From the NCBI GenBank assembly GCA_002118135.1, contig BDIU01000143.1:62402-126401 (forward strand): a DNA stretch of 64,000 bases, in the 5' to 3' direction. Both the position numbers and the translations under genes were made by a program. The first letter of the stretch is position 1. Every line of letters begins with the position of its first letter. Below are positions 1 to 12,900 of the stretch, in pieces. Under the pieces are notes generated by a model. The model did no database searches. It saw nothing but the letters and a program-made list of their open reading frames with translations, and had not been told where the DNA came from. This stretch comes from Trebouxia sp. TZW2008. Taxonomy: Eukaryota; Chlorophyta; Trebouxiophyceae; Trebouxiales; Trebouxiaceae.

Positions 1-3000
1 TGGGTTTTGAATCAATTCAGTATATGGTAGACAAGCTGTTACAGCTGTCTTGGCTGTTTTCTGTGTGCAATGGTAGCACACTGATTGTTAGAATGCAGAT
101 TATGCTTTTGGTTTGTACAGATCTTTGTGAAATCCTCTCAAGGCCCTTCCCCCTCTCACATCTGTGAAAAAGACAGAACTTGTTTGAAATCTTCTCAAGA
201 CCCCTTTTCCTCCCACATCTTTGAATACGTACCCTACCTATTGTGACGACCCCTCAGCTATTCAGGTCAGCGCTAGATGGCAGTTGAAAGGTCTAGATCT
301 GCAGCTAGATAGACAGCATCAAACAGCATCATCACGTGAAATATGAATCATTGCAGGAGATCAGATCGACGGCAACTGCATGTTTCCTGTCCTTGGCCGA
401 ATCATAATCATCAGCGTTGCGTTTGTGCTGAGCAGCTGCTGACTGAGCAGCTGCTGACTGCACATGCTTTCCATAGTTGGGCGAAGCTTTGCCAGCTTGA
501 GTGCAAGGGTGTACCATGCTATGGTATGCAAAGACATGCAGTGATCACAAGACAAGTGGTGCAAAGCAGCATGTGCCATGATGCACACTTTCTGCATTTG
601 TGCACATGTCACTGACATTGTGTTGCATTGGCATAGTTCCAGGAGGAGGAGGAGGAGATTTTTTCATGCTTCAGCCAGACAACAAGTCTGATCGTATGTG
701 CCACAACAATCAAAGTATGTTCATCAAGTTGAATTCATGATACAGAGCTGTCACCTGGACAGTAAGCTGAAAAGAAACAAGGCGGGAGTCGAGGGCGCTA
801 TGCAAATTGGCCCTGAAGTTGATTGCATGCATGCAGCAGCTTGTGAAGCCTAGTGCTGCAAAACTGCGTTGTGGGCCTTTTGAGTCAACTGTTTGAGGGC
901 AGGCGACAATGGCAATATCTGCAGAAGCAAGCCGAAGCATTGACGGCCGCTTGCGAGGTCTTCGTGCTTCAGCGCCGCGATTAGGTCAAACTTCGATCAG
1001 ATGCCCACCTGATCGAGACCCGACTATTTGAGACTGAAGGCAACAGCTACGATGCCTACCAGAAGGGTGTATTTTGCGGTTTCATTGTCTTCTGTGTGAG
1101 ACTAAGACACGAAGTGTCCCGTTTGTGGCGTTCTTCAAGGTGCATGCGGTGAGCAAGTGAAATGGGTTGATGTCTCCAGCAATGATGATATGTCAACAAT
1201 TCGCTTGTGCGCATAGGTGGTGGGCGAATCCGTGCCTTGTGTACGGGCAGAGCTGCTTTGCTCAAGTTTGCTCTTTTGAATGAGGAGGTGGACTTTTCAG
1301 CTTGATGGGTTGCTGCTGTGCCAATTGACGTAGTTTACTGTATCTGCGTGTGACTGCACAACACCTGTGCTGCATACTTGTGCAGCTGCAAGGCCTGTGC
1401 ATGCAATTTTGCAATTTTTGCTCTGGCACGACTAAGCTGGACAGTCATTGAAAGCTGCAACTCCAGAGCTGTGAGAGCTTGTGTACAGGAAACAACAGCC
1501 CTGCTTGGATCCACTGCAAGACGACTGTCTGCGCCACTCTTGCCTGCCACTGTACAGTTGCACAAGCTGGTTCATCAGGAGTCTGTGCAGCTGCACTAGC
1601 AGTAGCCAATCACGCTACATTTGGCAGTCACCACCACTGACAACATGTGGCTGGGGTCCCACCTCTGCAAATGCTTGACAGGCCAAGCAAAAGGTCTATG
1701 TGCAAACTCTGATGCATGCCTGACCGCAATGGGTTTCAAGAACTGCGACTTTGCAGAATACAAGAGTCTGCACAAGGTTTCAGTTCATTCACAAATCCTC
1801 CAACATGACACAGACGTTGGCAATATGTTTGCAAATCGACAGGCATGAGCAAGCAAAGCAGACCTGTTATTGCATAAAGCTTCACCGTGATACATGGAAT
1901 ATGCATTCCACAGCTGTAGCATCATACACGTAATTGTTGCTGACAGGGACATGCTCTGCATTAGGCCTTCAGCAGCAGCTGCTTTGCTTTGGCACATTGC
2001 GCTTGCTGAATGTGACTGCTGCCTCAATCACATCAGCGTGCGTGGTGTTCCAAAGCACTGCCTGTTGGGTTGTGTAAATGCTGCTGGTCTGCACAGATCA
2101 TGACTCCTTCATCACCCTGCTGTGTTTTAAATGCTGTTGCGAATGCTGTTGCATTAGGGACCGAAGCTCCCTCATCTTCAATGCAGCAGTTTGAAAACTA
2201 TCTTATAGTTCAAAAGGAAAAGCTCTCTTGGCAGATGCTGATAATAACGTATGTCGTGATCAACACTGTCCTAAAAGGTTTCAACACAAACTCAACCTGC
2301 AGGTGCTGTCTCAGCTGGCATTGCAAACATGGCACACAAATGCAGCAGCCAATCCCCAGGATAGCTGACCCATTGGGTTGCCCACGGACAGAGGCTAATG
2401 TTTTGACCTCATGGAGAATGCAAAGCTGAGCTGATGACCTGCAATGCTGGCTGCGCACATAGCTTTTAAAATGGTTGTCCACAAATTGGTCTCAGGCAAA
2501 GCGCAATCTGAGTCAACGCAATACACCTGTACCTTGTTGCTTTATGTTAATTTGACCCTTCATTGTTGGAGGCCAGCTGAAGCCTCCAGCAAGTTGGACA
2601 CAGTCTTGTTGAATCAAGTCTTGCAGGTATCAGGCAACTAGTGTGTACAGTCTCCATGTGCGCATGATGGTGACTTGTGTGAAAGACGGGCAAGGTCACG
2701 TTAGGGAAGATAACTACATCATGTGAGTAGGTGTAGCACAGAATCACCAGCCTGATGGTCACCTTTGCCGACTCAGGCGTGCACCCGCAGAGTGACTATC
2801 TGAGTGACTATCATGCTCTCGCCTTGAAGTTGGACAATCCAACAACATGGCAGTCAGTTGCAGCCTCAGAGAGCCACCTGGCGGTGACATCGGCACCGCC
2901 ACTCAATAGCAATGCTCACCATACGACCTGCGGCACCGCTTGTCCATCGAAGGGCATTCGGAGTAGAAGGCGCACTGCCAGGCTACTCCATGCATTGATT

Positions 3001-3100
3001 CAATCTAATTCAGTAGCTTCAAAGCTTGCAGTCTGGCACATCGCGCTGGTGATCATTTGCTTGTACTGCTACACATCGGCAGGTTTCCCTTTTGAGCATT
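1..3100. other. No confident gene; unresolved sequence
   Basis: I find no open frame with recognisable similarity and no convincing chain of spliced exons. A short open stretch on the + strand from an ATG at 909, and an overlapping frame at about 985-1065 followed by a GTGTAT donor-like site, could be 5' exons of an unknown gene, but I could not extend them. A frame from 2755 to 3246 is open but has no visible domain, and it contains the start of the next gene in another frame. Small direct repeats occur near 430-460 (two copies of a CAGCTGCTGACTGAG-type unit). Confidence 0.4.
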
Positions 3101-4233
3101 ATGGCTTCCGGCTCGGACCACCAAAACGTGCAAGGCATGGAGCAGCCGGTGAGTGTCCCTGTCTTGCTGGCGGCCTCAGCTATGCAAGCGTGTCACCGTG
3201 CAACACAAGCGCACAGCACCGTGTCAGCTTGCTTTGCGAAGCGTGATACCACAATGCACGGCTGCAGCAACGTCTTTGCAATGTTTGTACACAGGCCGAC
3301 GAAGTTCACCAGCAGCAGGGGGCCGGACAAGGGGGTGGCAGTACAAGTGGAGAGCCAGCCGAGGACTGGGCCTCGGACTACCAGGATTCTCAGGCAAGCT
3401 TTTCTGCTCTGGCCGCTTGGTTGTCTGCCTTCCTGAAAGTCTTGCTCGCCTCAATGACGCCGAGTTGCTGCACGGCTGCTGATGCAGGGACGCAGTGACA
3501 CGCATGGCCCAGTGGCAACTGCATATCGAAGCCTCAGAGTGCTTGTGCAGCACAAGCACTCCTGCTGTTGAGTGTGCAGAACCAGGCCATGTGTGCTGCA
3601 TCTGTCCAGTAGATGCTGCTTTAAGTTAGTGATCAGGGGTGCAGTGACGAGTGTCACTGCTGTGTAGTCCCCAGGTTGACAGCTTGAGATTACCATATGG
3701 AGCAAGAAGCTCATGCAGCAAGAAGCTCTACTGCAATGCCTTTTACCAGTACTGGTCAATGTGCTTGTGCCACACAGTGTGTGAGCAGCGCTTCATGGCG
3801 CATGTGCCAAACAGTATGATGACAAGTGCAACATTAAGCTTGCGTTTTGAAGTTGATGACTTGCACCGACATGTTGCAGTGTACTGCTGGCTTCCTAGGC
3901 GGACAATTGCATGGCAGGCGGGTGGGCAGGTGCACAACACAGCTCATGCACAGTCCCACCAAACAGCTGTTCTCTCAGTCAAGACTGCTTTGCCAATTGC
4001 AGGATGGAGAAGTCGGTCGTAAGATTTGGAATTGGGAGGAAAACCCACAAGAGGATGGCCCTGACTGGCCCGATGGCCCAATGGAGCGGCCAGTCTTTCC
4101 GCCTTTACCAGAGCCCAATGTGCCAACAGGCGCTGACGCCAAGCCAGTCCACACTGCAGCACCATCGCCTGCTCCTGAGCATGCTAGTAATGAAGGTGAC
4201 CTTATCTCAGAAGACCTTACAGTACTAGCGTAA
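3101..4233 (+). CDS. Hypothetical small acidic, proline-rich protein
   Basis: I do not recognise this protein. A three-exon model (3101-3148, 3295-3393, 4003-4233) is in phase throughout and gives about 125 residues. Exon 1 starts MASGSDHQ and ends at a GTGAGT donor. Exon 2 is rich in Gln, Gly and acidic residues and ends at a GC donor (CAG then GCAAGC). Exon 3 holds a Trp/Glu/Asp/Pro-rich stretch (KIWNWEENPQEDGPDWPDGP) and ends at TAA. There is no signal peptide, membrane segment or known domain, and the composition suggests an intrinsically disordered protein. Possible downstream exons of similar composition lie near 5260-5340 and 6072-6235, so the stop at 4233 may not be the true end. Confidence rests on splice sites and amino-acid composition only. 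Confidence 0.4.
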
Positions 4234-6974
4234 TGCTGTGCTGTTAAAGTGAAGCACCTTGACTTAGTCTCAGGTGAAAGTTCAGTTTAAATGACGATCA
4301 CACGTGCAGGAAGTGCTCACATCACAGTCCGAGCTTGCAGTCAACAGGCAACAAGTTGCATATTAGTTGATGTTGTCATCTTCTGGCATAGCATCTGGAT
4401 TGCCCTACTTCCATTGAACTTCACTTTAATTTCTGTGGTCTGATTGAGCAGCTAGAAGACTATTTCCAACATTGAGTTCACATGAACTCAGTGACTCAGT
4501 AACAGGATACTGTAAGTAATTTGCAAACAATGCCTTCACCTTGCCTATTTGATGGCAAAGTGTGATTGCAAACAGGCAGTGGACCAGTTACAAGACTGCT
4601 GTGCTACCTTTTCAGCAGCTCTCACAATCTGATAATTTATTCTTGAGGGTACACCACTATACTGATTGCATTTGATCAAAGTTGCAGATTGCCACGACCT
4701 GCTCAGATATGCGCTTTGTTACAACAAGAATTTGCGCTTGCCTCCAATGTTTCACACAGAGGGCAAATTTGACTCAACAATGGTGAAGACTATTGACTGA
4801 CTGTGACTGAAAGGCTTTTTGCTGCCAAGGTTTATTTGAATTTCAAATGATCTGGATGCATTTGATTGCTAGTTGCTGCAATCACTAAATCACTTGCAAT
4901 GTCACAACCAGACACAACCCGTCATCCTGCTCGCAGATGCAGCAGTTTGCAGCAGCATGCTTACCATTCCATTCCTACGGCCTCTTGTTTTGTCATGTGA
5001 CAGCGTGGCATGTTCGCAAAACAGATTGTGCAGAACATGGCATTGCTGTGACCCCTTGTAAAAGCAATGGTGGCAGCTAGCATTACAGCTCTCATTGTCA
5101 GTGGTGCATTCTTCACTGATTGCAACCAGGAAGGGCTCACACATGTTTGTCATGCAACAAATCAAGAGTGACTGCCATTGTTGAACCAGTGCAGGACATT
5201 TGCTGACTGGTGTCCAGTTGCCCTTCGTTCTGAACGCAAGGCTTTTGGCTTATGTGCAGGATCATGTGGATGCACCTGAAGCAGCTGTTTCAGACAAGAT
5301 GGTGGGCATAGCAGAACTCCAGCCAAAGCCAAGCTCAGGCAGGTGCTGCACTTAGGCATGCAGCAACTGCAATGGGGCAGGCAGGAGAACATCTGCAGGC
5401 CTCAGGACTTGACCAACAAACTGTATCCAACAGCCTGAGGTCAATTGCCAGGAGATGCAGGGAGGATGGACACTAGGTGGGCAACTGTCACGACAGTGCT
5501 GTAACATGCTGTACCCAAGGCACATGTTTAGCTGCATCTGATTTCAACTCAAGCAAACACAGGCTAGCATGCATGAACCGTCTAGGGACAAGCATTTGGC
5601 GATGTCCTGTTGCTGCTAATTGCCTTTGCCTCGGCATATGAGGTAAGCAACAGTTGATGTTTGGCTGTAACACAGCATGTGCTTAGCCAACTCTTTTTTT
5701 GTGGGCCAGGTCTCAACTCAAGCACAGGCTCAAATGCATGAGGTACCTACAGCTGCAGCACAAGCATTTGGCCATGCCCTATTGCTGATCTTTGCCCTTG
5801 ACTAAGCATGTGAGGTGTGCAACAGTCAAGATTGAGCTGTAACATGGCTGTTTGCAGGGCCCGTGCTTACCCACCTCTTATTTGTGGGCCAAGTTGCAAC
5901 TCAAGGATAGGCTAGCATGCGTGAGCTGTCGTGAGCAAAGCTTTTGGTCCTGTTGCTGCTCTTTCGACTTGGCAAGGCGTGTGATTCACACGTGTTGAAA
6001 CAGGCTTGTTGCATGAAGCTGAGGATTGATTGTTGACACATTGGCTGTTACCCTGCAATTTTTGATCTGCAGGTGAAGAAGACAAGCAGTGGAGGCTCAG
6101 CCGCGGAGCTGACCGTGCTACTGTGGCAGAAAACACTCAAGACCCCTTTGTACTTTGTAGCGTCAGCAAGAACACCCAGACTGTTCCCTGGGCAGCGCAC
6201 TGCAAATTTTGTGTACTTGGGTGTCTTGGGTAGATTGCCTTTTGCCTTGGATCAGGTATCAGTAGACAGCTGGATTGAGCCATACTGCAGTCTTAGCAGC
6301 GCACTGCAACTTTGAGCACTTTTCAGCCCTTGATAGTTTGCAATTGTTAGCTTAAAAAGCGTTAGAGAGCTGGGTTTAGGTGTTTGTAGTCTTGGCCCAT
6401 GGTAAGTTTTCAGTACTTTGCAGTTTGCAGCCCTAATTAGTTTGCAATCGGTCAGACAGCAATAGAGAGCTTGATTGGAGGTAGACAATAGCCTTAGACA
6501 GGCATGCGCAATAGACATCAGAACAGTAGCAAGGTACTGCATCACTTTTGCGAGCATAAAAGCATGCTCTTTGCGTTTGCACCAGTGCTCAACAACATGT
6601 AAACTTCAGCCTGATGCAAGAGGCTTGCTTGTGCATATCACGGCATCATGTTTCTGATCGTCTCGAAACTGACTTCACCAATGGGTGGTGGCATACAAAC
6701 GTTGCAGAACAGCACTAGGGGTGCTGTGAATCTGCTCAAGAAAGTCAAACTTTAAGCTGCAATCAGAACTAGCGCAGTAATCAGGCAAGGGGCGTTACGA
6801 TACTTTTTTGCAGAGGCAGGCTTTATTGGTGAACTGCAGCTGAAAAATTTGCCAAAACGTTGCATATGATCGCTGCGGCTCAACAGCGGTTCTGATCACA
6901 GCGCTGCCGTTAGGTCAACCTTCGATCAAACTCAAAACAGATCAGCACGCCAGGAGCGTGATTTGCTGCAGACA
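4234..6974. other. Intergenic or unresolved region upstream of ECM29
   Basis: No complete gene is seen. A TGCAG acceptor near 5250 opens a frame (DHVDAPEAAVSDKMVGIAEL) that looks coding for about 28 residues. An acceptor near 6071 opens another of about 54 residues ending at a TAG near 6235. I could not join them in phase to the upstream gene. A decayed tandem array lies at about 5540-6000, and a second imperfect duplication of about 115 bp lies at 6320-6510. Just before the ECM29 start, 6911-6930 carries TTAGGTCAACCTTCGATCA, which recurs with one change near 982-1000. Confidence 0.4.
5540..6000. repeat. Decayed tandem repeat, unit about 170-180 bp
   Basis: Three related units begin near 5544, 5713 and 5895. 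Each starts with a TCAACTCAAG-like sequence followed by an AGGCTAGCATGCATGA-like stretch, then a block resembling AAGCATTTGGCCATGCCC, then GAGCTGTAACATGGC. The middle unit is preceded by a GGCCAG acceptor-like site and is open for about 30 codons; the others have stops. A more diverged unit may precede them at 5350-5540. The arrangement is like the exon-echo arrays in ECM29, but I cannot identify a parent exon here. Confidence 0.6.
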
Positions 6975-9900
6975 ATGGCAGCAACAGCGCAGCAAGAGGT
7001 CGAGAGTTTAGATCGGGTGTTACTGCGTTTGGCCACGACGGAAGAAGCCAACCTCGAAAAGGTGGGTCCATGTAACGCCATGCACGTATCGACGTCGACA
7101 GAAGTCCTCATCAACTGCCAAGAGCAGTCGTATTTTCTCAATTACAATTTGGGCCAGTCACACAGTCTTTGGCCAGCGCAGGTTCTGAGCAGATTGCTCC
7201 CTATTGTACTTGCACAGCTAAAGTCTCCCCATGAAGCCACCAAGAAAAAGGTGACTGTCACAAAGTCTGCAGCTCATAGTTTGCAAACAGTTGCCATCAA
7301 CATACATGCATTTTGCAGGTGCTTGAAATGCTGTCTCATGTCAACAAAAGAGTGAAGGGTCATGACAGCATCAAGCTGCCTCTTGACGCTCTTCTTGATC
7401 TCTACCTTGCTGATACGTCAGCACCACTGGTCAAGAACTTCGCTATAGTTTATGTTGAGATGGCCATGGACAGGAGCACACAAGAGAAGCAAGCCACAGC
7501 GGTCAGTGTTCATCAATCATGAAACATGCGCTTTCATGCCATACACAAATTTAATGCATGCATGCATTGTGGACACCCACGCATGCATGCGTGCATGCTT
7601 GTGCTCATCTTTGCAGCTGTATTTGCATAACTTACATCATACGCATGCATGCATGTTGCTTCATCTCATGCTTCTATCAGTGCATCCCCACAAATTCTGA
7701 GGCAAATGCCACGCAATGGCTGTTTGCATATATAGCATGCACTCCTCGGCAAGCTTTGCTGCAGACCCAGATACCATCATTGACAGCGCGCCTGATGCAG
7801 CTTTGGATTACTGTACTGCAGGTAGACAAGCTGTTACAGCGTATCTCTCGGCAGTCCAACCAGCACCGGCCAATCTTGCTGCGGCTAGCAGTGACAGGCC
7901 TGGAGTCCTTGGCACAGCTGCCTCGATCGGACCAGCTAGGCACTGAGGAGCAGTTTGCTGCCAGATACACTTTCCTACAGAGTCCTGGCGACCTTGCTTC
8001 ATTCCTGGGCTTTGCAACTAAGCTCATGCTGTACCAGCCAGCAGCTTTGTTGCCTAGAGCAGCACCCACCTCCAACCAAAACCCAGCTGAGGCAAGCACC
8101 TGGTTGGCCAAAAACATACTTTCATTGCCAGCGTGGCATTGCCAACTTGGCATTGCACTGCCAGTATAGATGGTCAAGTGGGTGACAATGTACCCAATAT
8201 ACCCAATGTACCCAACAATGCCAGTGTAGATCATCAAGTCTCATGCCTCAGGGCAAAAGCATGCTGTGACGGTGCTGAGCACCTGGGCAGTTGTTTGACT
8301 AGCACGGATCGTGTGTGCGATCATGATGCTCAGTATATACAGCGTGATGTATGCCAGCAGCTGCAATGCTGATTTGACTCCATGACACTCAATTCAGCCA
8401 GCACATGATAGTTCATCTTCTTCCTCCTAGCATATATATTCTTTTTCTTCATCTGCATGCGGGCATGACGCTACATGCTTCACCATAGTGTGCGCAAGCA
8501 GGTACATATGATTTCAGCAGAACTGTGGATGCAGGCTCTGGGTCAGCTGATACAGAACAGCATTGGAGCAAACCCATTGGCCAGGGCTTCTGGCAGCGGC
8601 CCCTTACCCCGCACCTCTAGTGGCAACCCCCCTGCCCCTCTGCCTACGCCTCCTGGGTTGGCCAAGCAGGATGTGAGTCTGGTTGAAGGCAAAGCTGCAC
8701 CCTCAGGTAGGTAAGCTTCACCCTGTCACTGAGAATGTTGTTCTGGAAGAAGGCCAAGCAAGCTGGTAAAACTGCTTGAAAACAGTGAGGTCTACCTTGT
8801 CATGTGGCCAAGCAGCATGTGTTGCTGATGGAAGGCAAAGCAGCACTTTTCAATATGTTAGTGACAGTTCATGCCTGCTTTCAGCGCTCGCGGTCGGGGA
8901 TCGGCAGCTTAGCAGCTCAGACGCAGCCGATACAGCTTCAGCTACAGACCACACCAGATCTACTCCACCTTGTGATGTATGTCGACATTTGCATAAGCCT
9001 GGCGAGGCATCATGTTGCAGACATTGTCATGTTAGGGGGACCTGTCAGTCTACTCTCAGGTAGGTAAAACCTGTTGCTGTCGCTGTCACAGTAAGCAAAG
9101 GGTACACAACGGCTAGTCAAGGGCAAAGCTGGACCCTCAGGTGGGTAAGGTCAGGGCCTCTTTGCCAGCTCTTTGCAAAAAAACAGGAGGGTGCTGACAT
9201 TGCAGTTCACAAACTGCCTCCAGGATGTCAGATCAAACCAGCATGACTGACATAGCTGCTGAAAACGCAGTACTGGGAGAAGTTGAGAGTTACAAGAGCA
9301 TGTGATGAGTGCATGACATTCTAGCATCAATCACATGGGTATTCAAATTCAAACAGCCACAGCACTGCTAGCTGCTTCTACCACGATTTGATATAAGCAT
9401 GCTCTGCATGTTCCAGATTTAATGCTATGGTTGTGCTGTGTGATTGCTGTGCTGCCTTCACCAGTGGTCTGATCTACACGTGCTATGCAAGCAGCACATG
9501 CGTCGCATGTGGCTTAAGAAGTGTACATGCCGTGCAGTTGCCATACTGCAAAGGCGCAAACTTGGTGTGCTCAACTTCACAGCGGCGGCTGGTATGCAAC
9601 CTGATGCGGCGCTGCTGCTGTACCTCATTGCCTCAGCTGACCCTCAAGAGCCTGTCAGCAGGTGAATCGCACACGCATTGTCATGGACTTGCACATTAAG
9701 TGCATTCTCTTTTGGTTTATATGTTTGATGGGCATCACATATGATCTTTTGCTGCTACAGCTTGGTATGCTGATATTCATGCATGCATGACCATTCCTGT
9801 CTGTCCTCATTTGTGCGTGAAACTCACCAAAATGCATGCAAGCCAAGACTGCTTGTTGTCGGTGTATCTGTAAACATAGACCACAATGCATGCTTCTGGA

Positions 9901-12900
9901 TGGTACCCATTGATATTCTTGCACATGCTGTTGCTAGGCGTGGGGAGGAGTTGTTGCGCAAGCGCTGCGGCTTAGACTCTCCCAAGCCCTCAGTGAACCT
10001 GGAGGACCCATCTCTGATGACCAAGCTGTTCCAGCTCTTCCAGGGCTCTTCCAGGCCTGACCAGGGCAGTTCTGGGCAGAGCCCTGTTGGCCAGGGCGCT
10101 TCCGACCAACAGCCCTCAGCCCCGCCTGATGACTATGTCATGCCAGCCGGAGTGCTTCTGCAGAGCCGTATGATGAATCTGTTCACCAAAAGCACAGCTG
10201 CTGCCAACCACTTCCCTGGGACTGTTCAGGTGAAGGCCAGCAGCAGTTGCAGCATTTACTCCAGGTCACTTGACACTGTTTCTGCAGTTTATTTAACAGC
10301 GTAACAGCCGTTCATGCTCTCACACAACAGAAAGACAGCGTGCATTCTGGACATGGCCATCTCAACTCGTGTGCTGGAAATCTTGACTGTTGCGCTATTG
10401 CTGCACTGCCTCAACAAAGTGCACCTTGCTGTTGTGCATGATTAAGCAGAAGCCTGCATGTTGCACATGCTGCTGTGACTCTGTCACTCAAACGGTCAAC
10501 CTTTACATGCCTTGTCGAGCATGAAGTCCAAGGCCAATTGTGTAGCCAAGCAATTACAATTGTATGGTCCATGGGCGTGCAGGTCATTTTGAGCTGTGTG
10601 TATGGCCCTACCAGCACGGCCCGCCTGAAGCAGCAAGGCATGGAGTTTGCTGTCTGGGTCTTCAAGCACGCTGATGACACACAGTTACAGCCCCATGCCA
10701 ACAGCATCCTGCAGAACCTGCTGCAGTTGCTGAACCAAGGTGTGCTACCCCACTGTATCATAGAGATGATTCTAATTCAATAGCATTCTTCACAGTGACT
10801 CTGTGCTATAAGCACAATGGTGATGCGCAGCTGCAGCCCCACGCCAATAGCATCCTGCAGAACTTTTTGTAGTTACTGAACCATGGTGAGCTATCCCACA
10901 ATGTACGACAACGGTGATCAGATTTCGACAACACTCTTACAGTGCATCTTTTTGGTACAAGTGTGCTGGTGATGCACAACTGCAGCCTCACGCCAACAGT
11001 GTCCTGCACAACCCCATGCAATTACTGAGTCCAGATGAGATCTTCAGTGCATTGCGGTGTTGATCACATTATGACAGAAATTTGCCGACCCTGCTGCAGC
11101 TGTCAAATCAGGGCGACATGTACACAGCTGCTGCCACATTGCAGCAGCGTTGTCTAAACTCTGCAAACGTGGTGACTGGACACAGATCGGATATCTCATC
11201 GGTCACAGCTGCAGTCACACCCCAACAGCATCCTGCAGAATTTGCTGCAGCTCCTTCTTTGAGCTCCCCAGCACTGTGATAGTTGTTACAAGTTTTTGAG
11301 CATCCTTGACAGCTGATGAGTTGAGGTGACATGCACCACGGCTGATGTCACACCATGCAGTGTTGAGGTGGAGGTGGCGACAACACCGCGTGGTGCACCG
11401 GCAGCCGTGGTGCCTTGACCTCCTCAACGCTGCATTGCATGCCTATTGAGATTGCTCAACACCTGTTGAGTGCAGCTCCTTAACAAAAACTTGATTGCTG
11501 TCACATTGTCTCTTGGAAGCCGCTGCAGCTACTGAGTTGAGGTAACACGGAGCATGACTGATGGAGCATGACTGATGGAGCAACATATGGTGTCAAGGTG
11601 AAGGCACCGACAACATCGCGTGGTGCACCAGCAGCCCTGATCCTTTTACCTTTTCACTGCTGCATCACAGGCTCAGCCACTGCTGCAGTATTTGCCAAGG
11701 CGTACCGACCGGCAGTCTGAGATTGCCAGGATCTAATCAGTGGACAAGCTGCTGTGGAGATCCCGCAGCACCAAACACTGTCTCAATGTGCCAGAATGAA
11801 TGGAATGCCATGCATTGAAAGTTTGCATAAAAAAATCTGAGCCAGACAGCCTATCAATATTGCACAATGTTGTGCGCTGCGCAGTCTGTGCAGCATGTGA
11901 CCCTGTTGCATTGTGCCCAAAGGTATGGAGAGGCATGCATGTAAAACTGTAAGATGCAGAGTAACATAAATTCACTGCGCAAAAGCGTATTGCCATGCAG
12001 AGTCTGCAGCATCTGACACAGCCACTCTAGCACCGCAGGAATTTACCTACAAGGCCATAGGCCAGCCTGTCAAGGGGACCAAATTGCTGTACCAGAACGG
12101 CATTGACATTGCTGTGCTGCACAGTGCATGACAGGTCATGCTTTATAAGATTCATCAGGTAGTTTGTGTGTGCCAGCATATTTCGACGCGCAACATTATG
12201 CTGCTGTGCAGAGTCTGCAGCATCTGACACGGCCACTCTGGCCTTGCAGGGTTTCACCTACCAGGCCTGAAATCGCATACAATGCAAGTGCAAAGTCTGG
12301 AGCTTCAATGCACTGCACAACAATCTGTCTGTTGTGCAGAGTCTGCGGCATCTGACACAGCCACTCTGGCCTTGCGAGGTTTCACCTACCAGGCCATAGG
12401 CCAGCTTGCCAAAAGGGCCCCAAGCCTGTTCCAGAAGGACACTGACATTGCTGCCCAGATGTTCTCAGCCCTGTCTGTGGAGCCGCCTGGTGTGAGAGCA
12501 GCTCTGCAGGAGGCGGTCAGCACCCTTTCCTCCGCTTACAAGGGCTGCTCAGGTAGACTGTTGCTTGGCACTTTGTGCCTGGATACCTCGCTGCTGCTGC
12601 TGCTAAGTCCACAGCTGTTCCAGAAGGACACTGTTATTGCAGCTCAGATGTTCTCAGCGCTGTCTGTTGAGCCGCCTGGCGTGAGAGCAGCCTTACAGGA
12701 GACTGTCAGCACACTATCTTCTGCTTACAAGGGCTGCTCAGGTACTTGAGGCCTGTTGTCTGTTTCAAGTGTTTTTGTGCTTGTTCTTCTTCATCCTTCA
12801 TGTGGCCTGATTTCATTGCCCAGATGTTGTCAGCTCTGTCTGTGGAGCCGCATAGTGTGAGAGCAGCACTGCAGAAGGCTGTCAGTACCCTAGCTTCTGC

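Noticed and set aside
2755..3246. A 163-codon frame on the plus strand
   Set aside because: No recognisable domain; it runs across the better-supported exon at 3101-3148 in a different frame.
12616..12741. The second copy of exon 9 as the real exon
   Set aside because: It lacks the exon's 5' half ([21 protein letters not shown]) that is needed for phase and matches ECM29; only 12340-12552 is complete.
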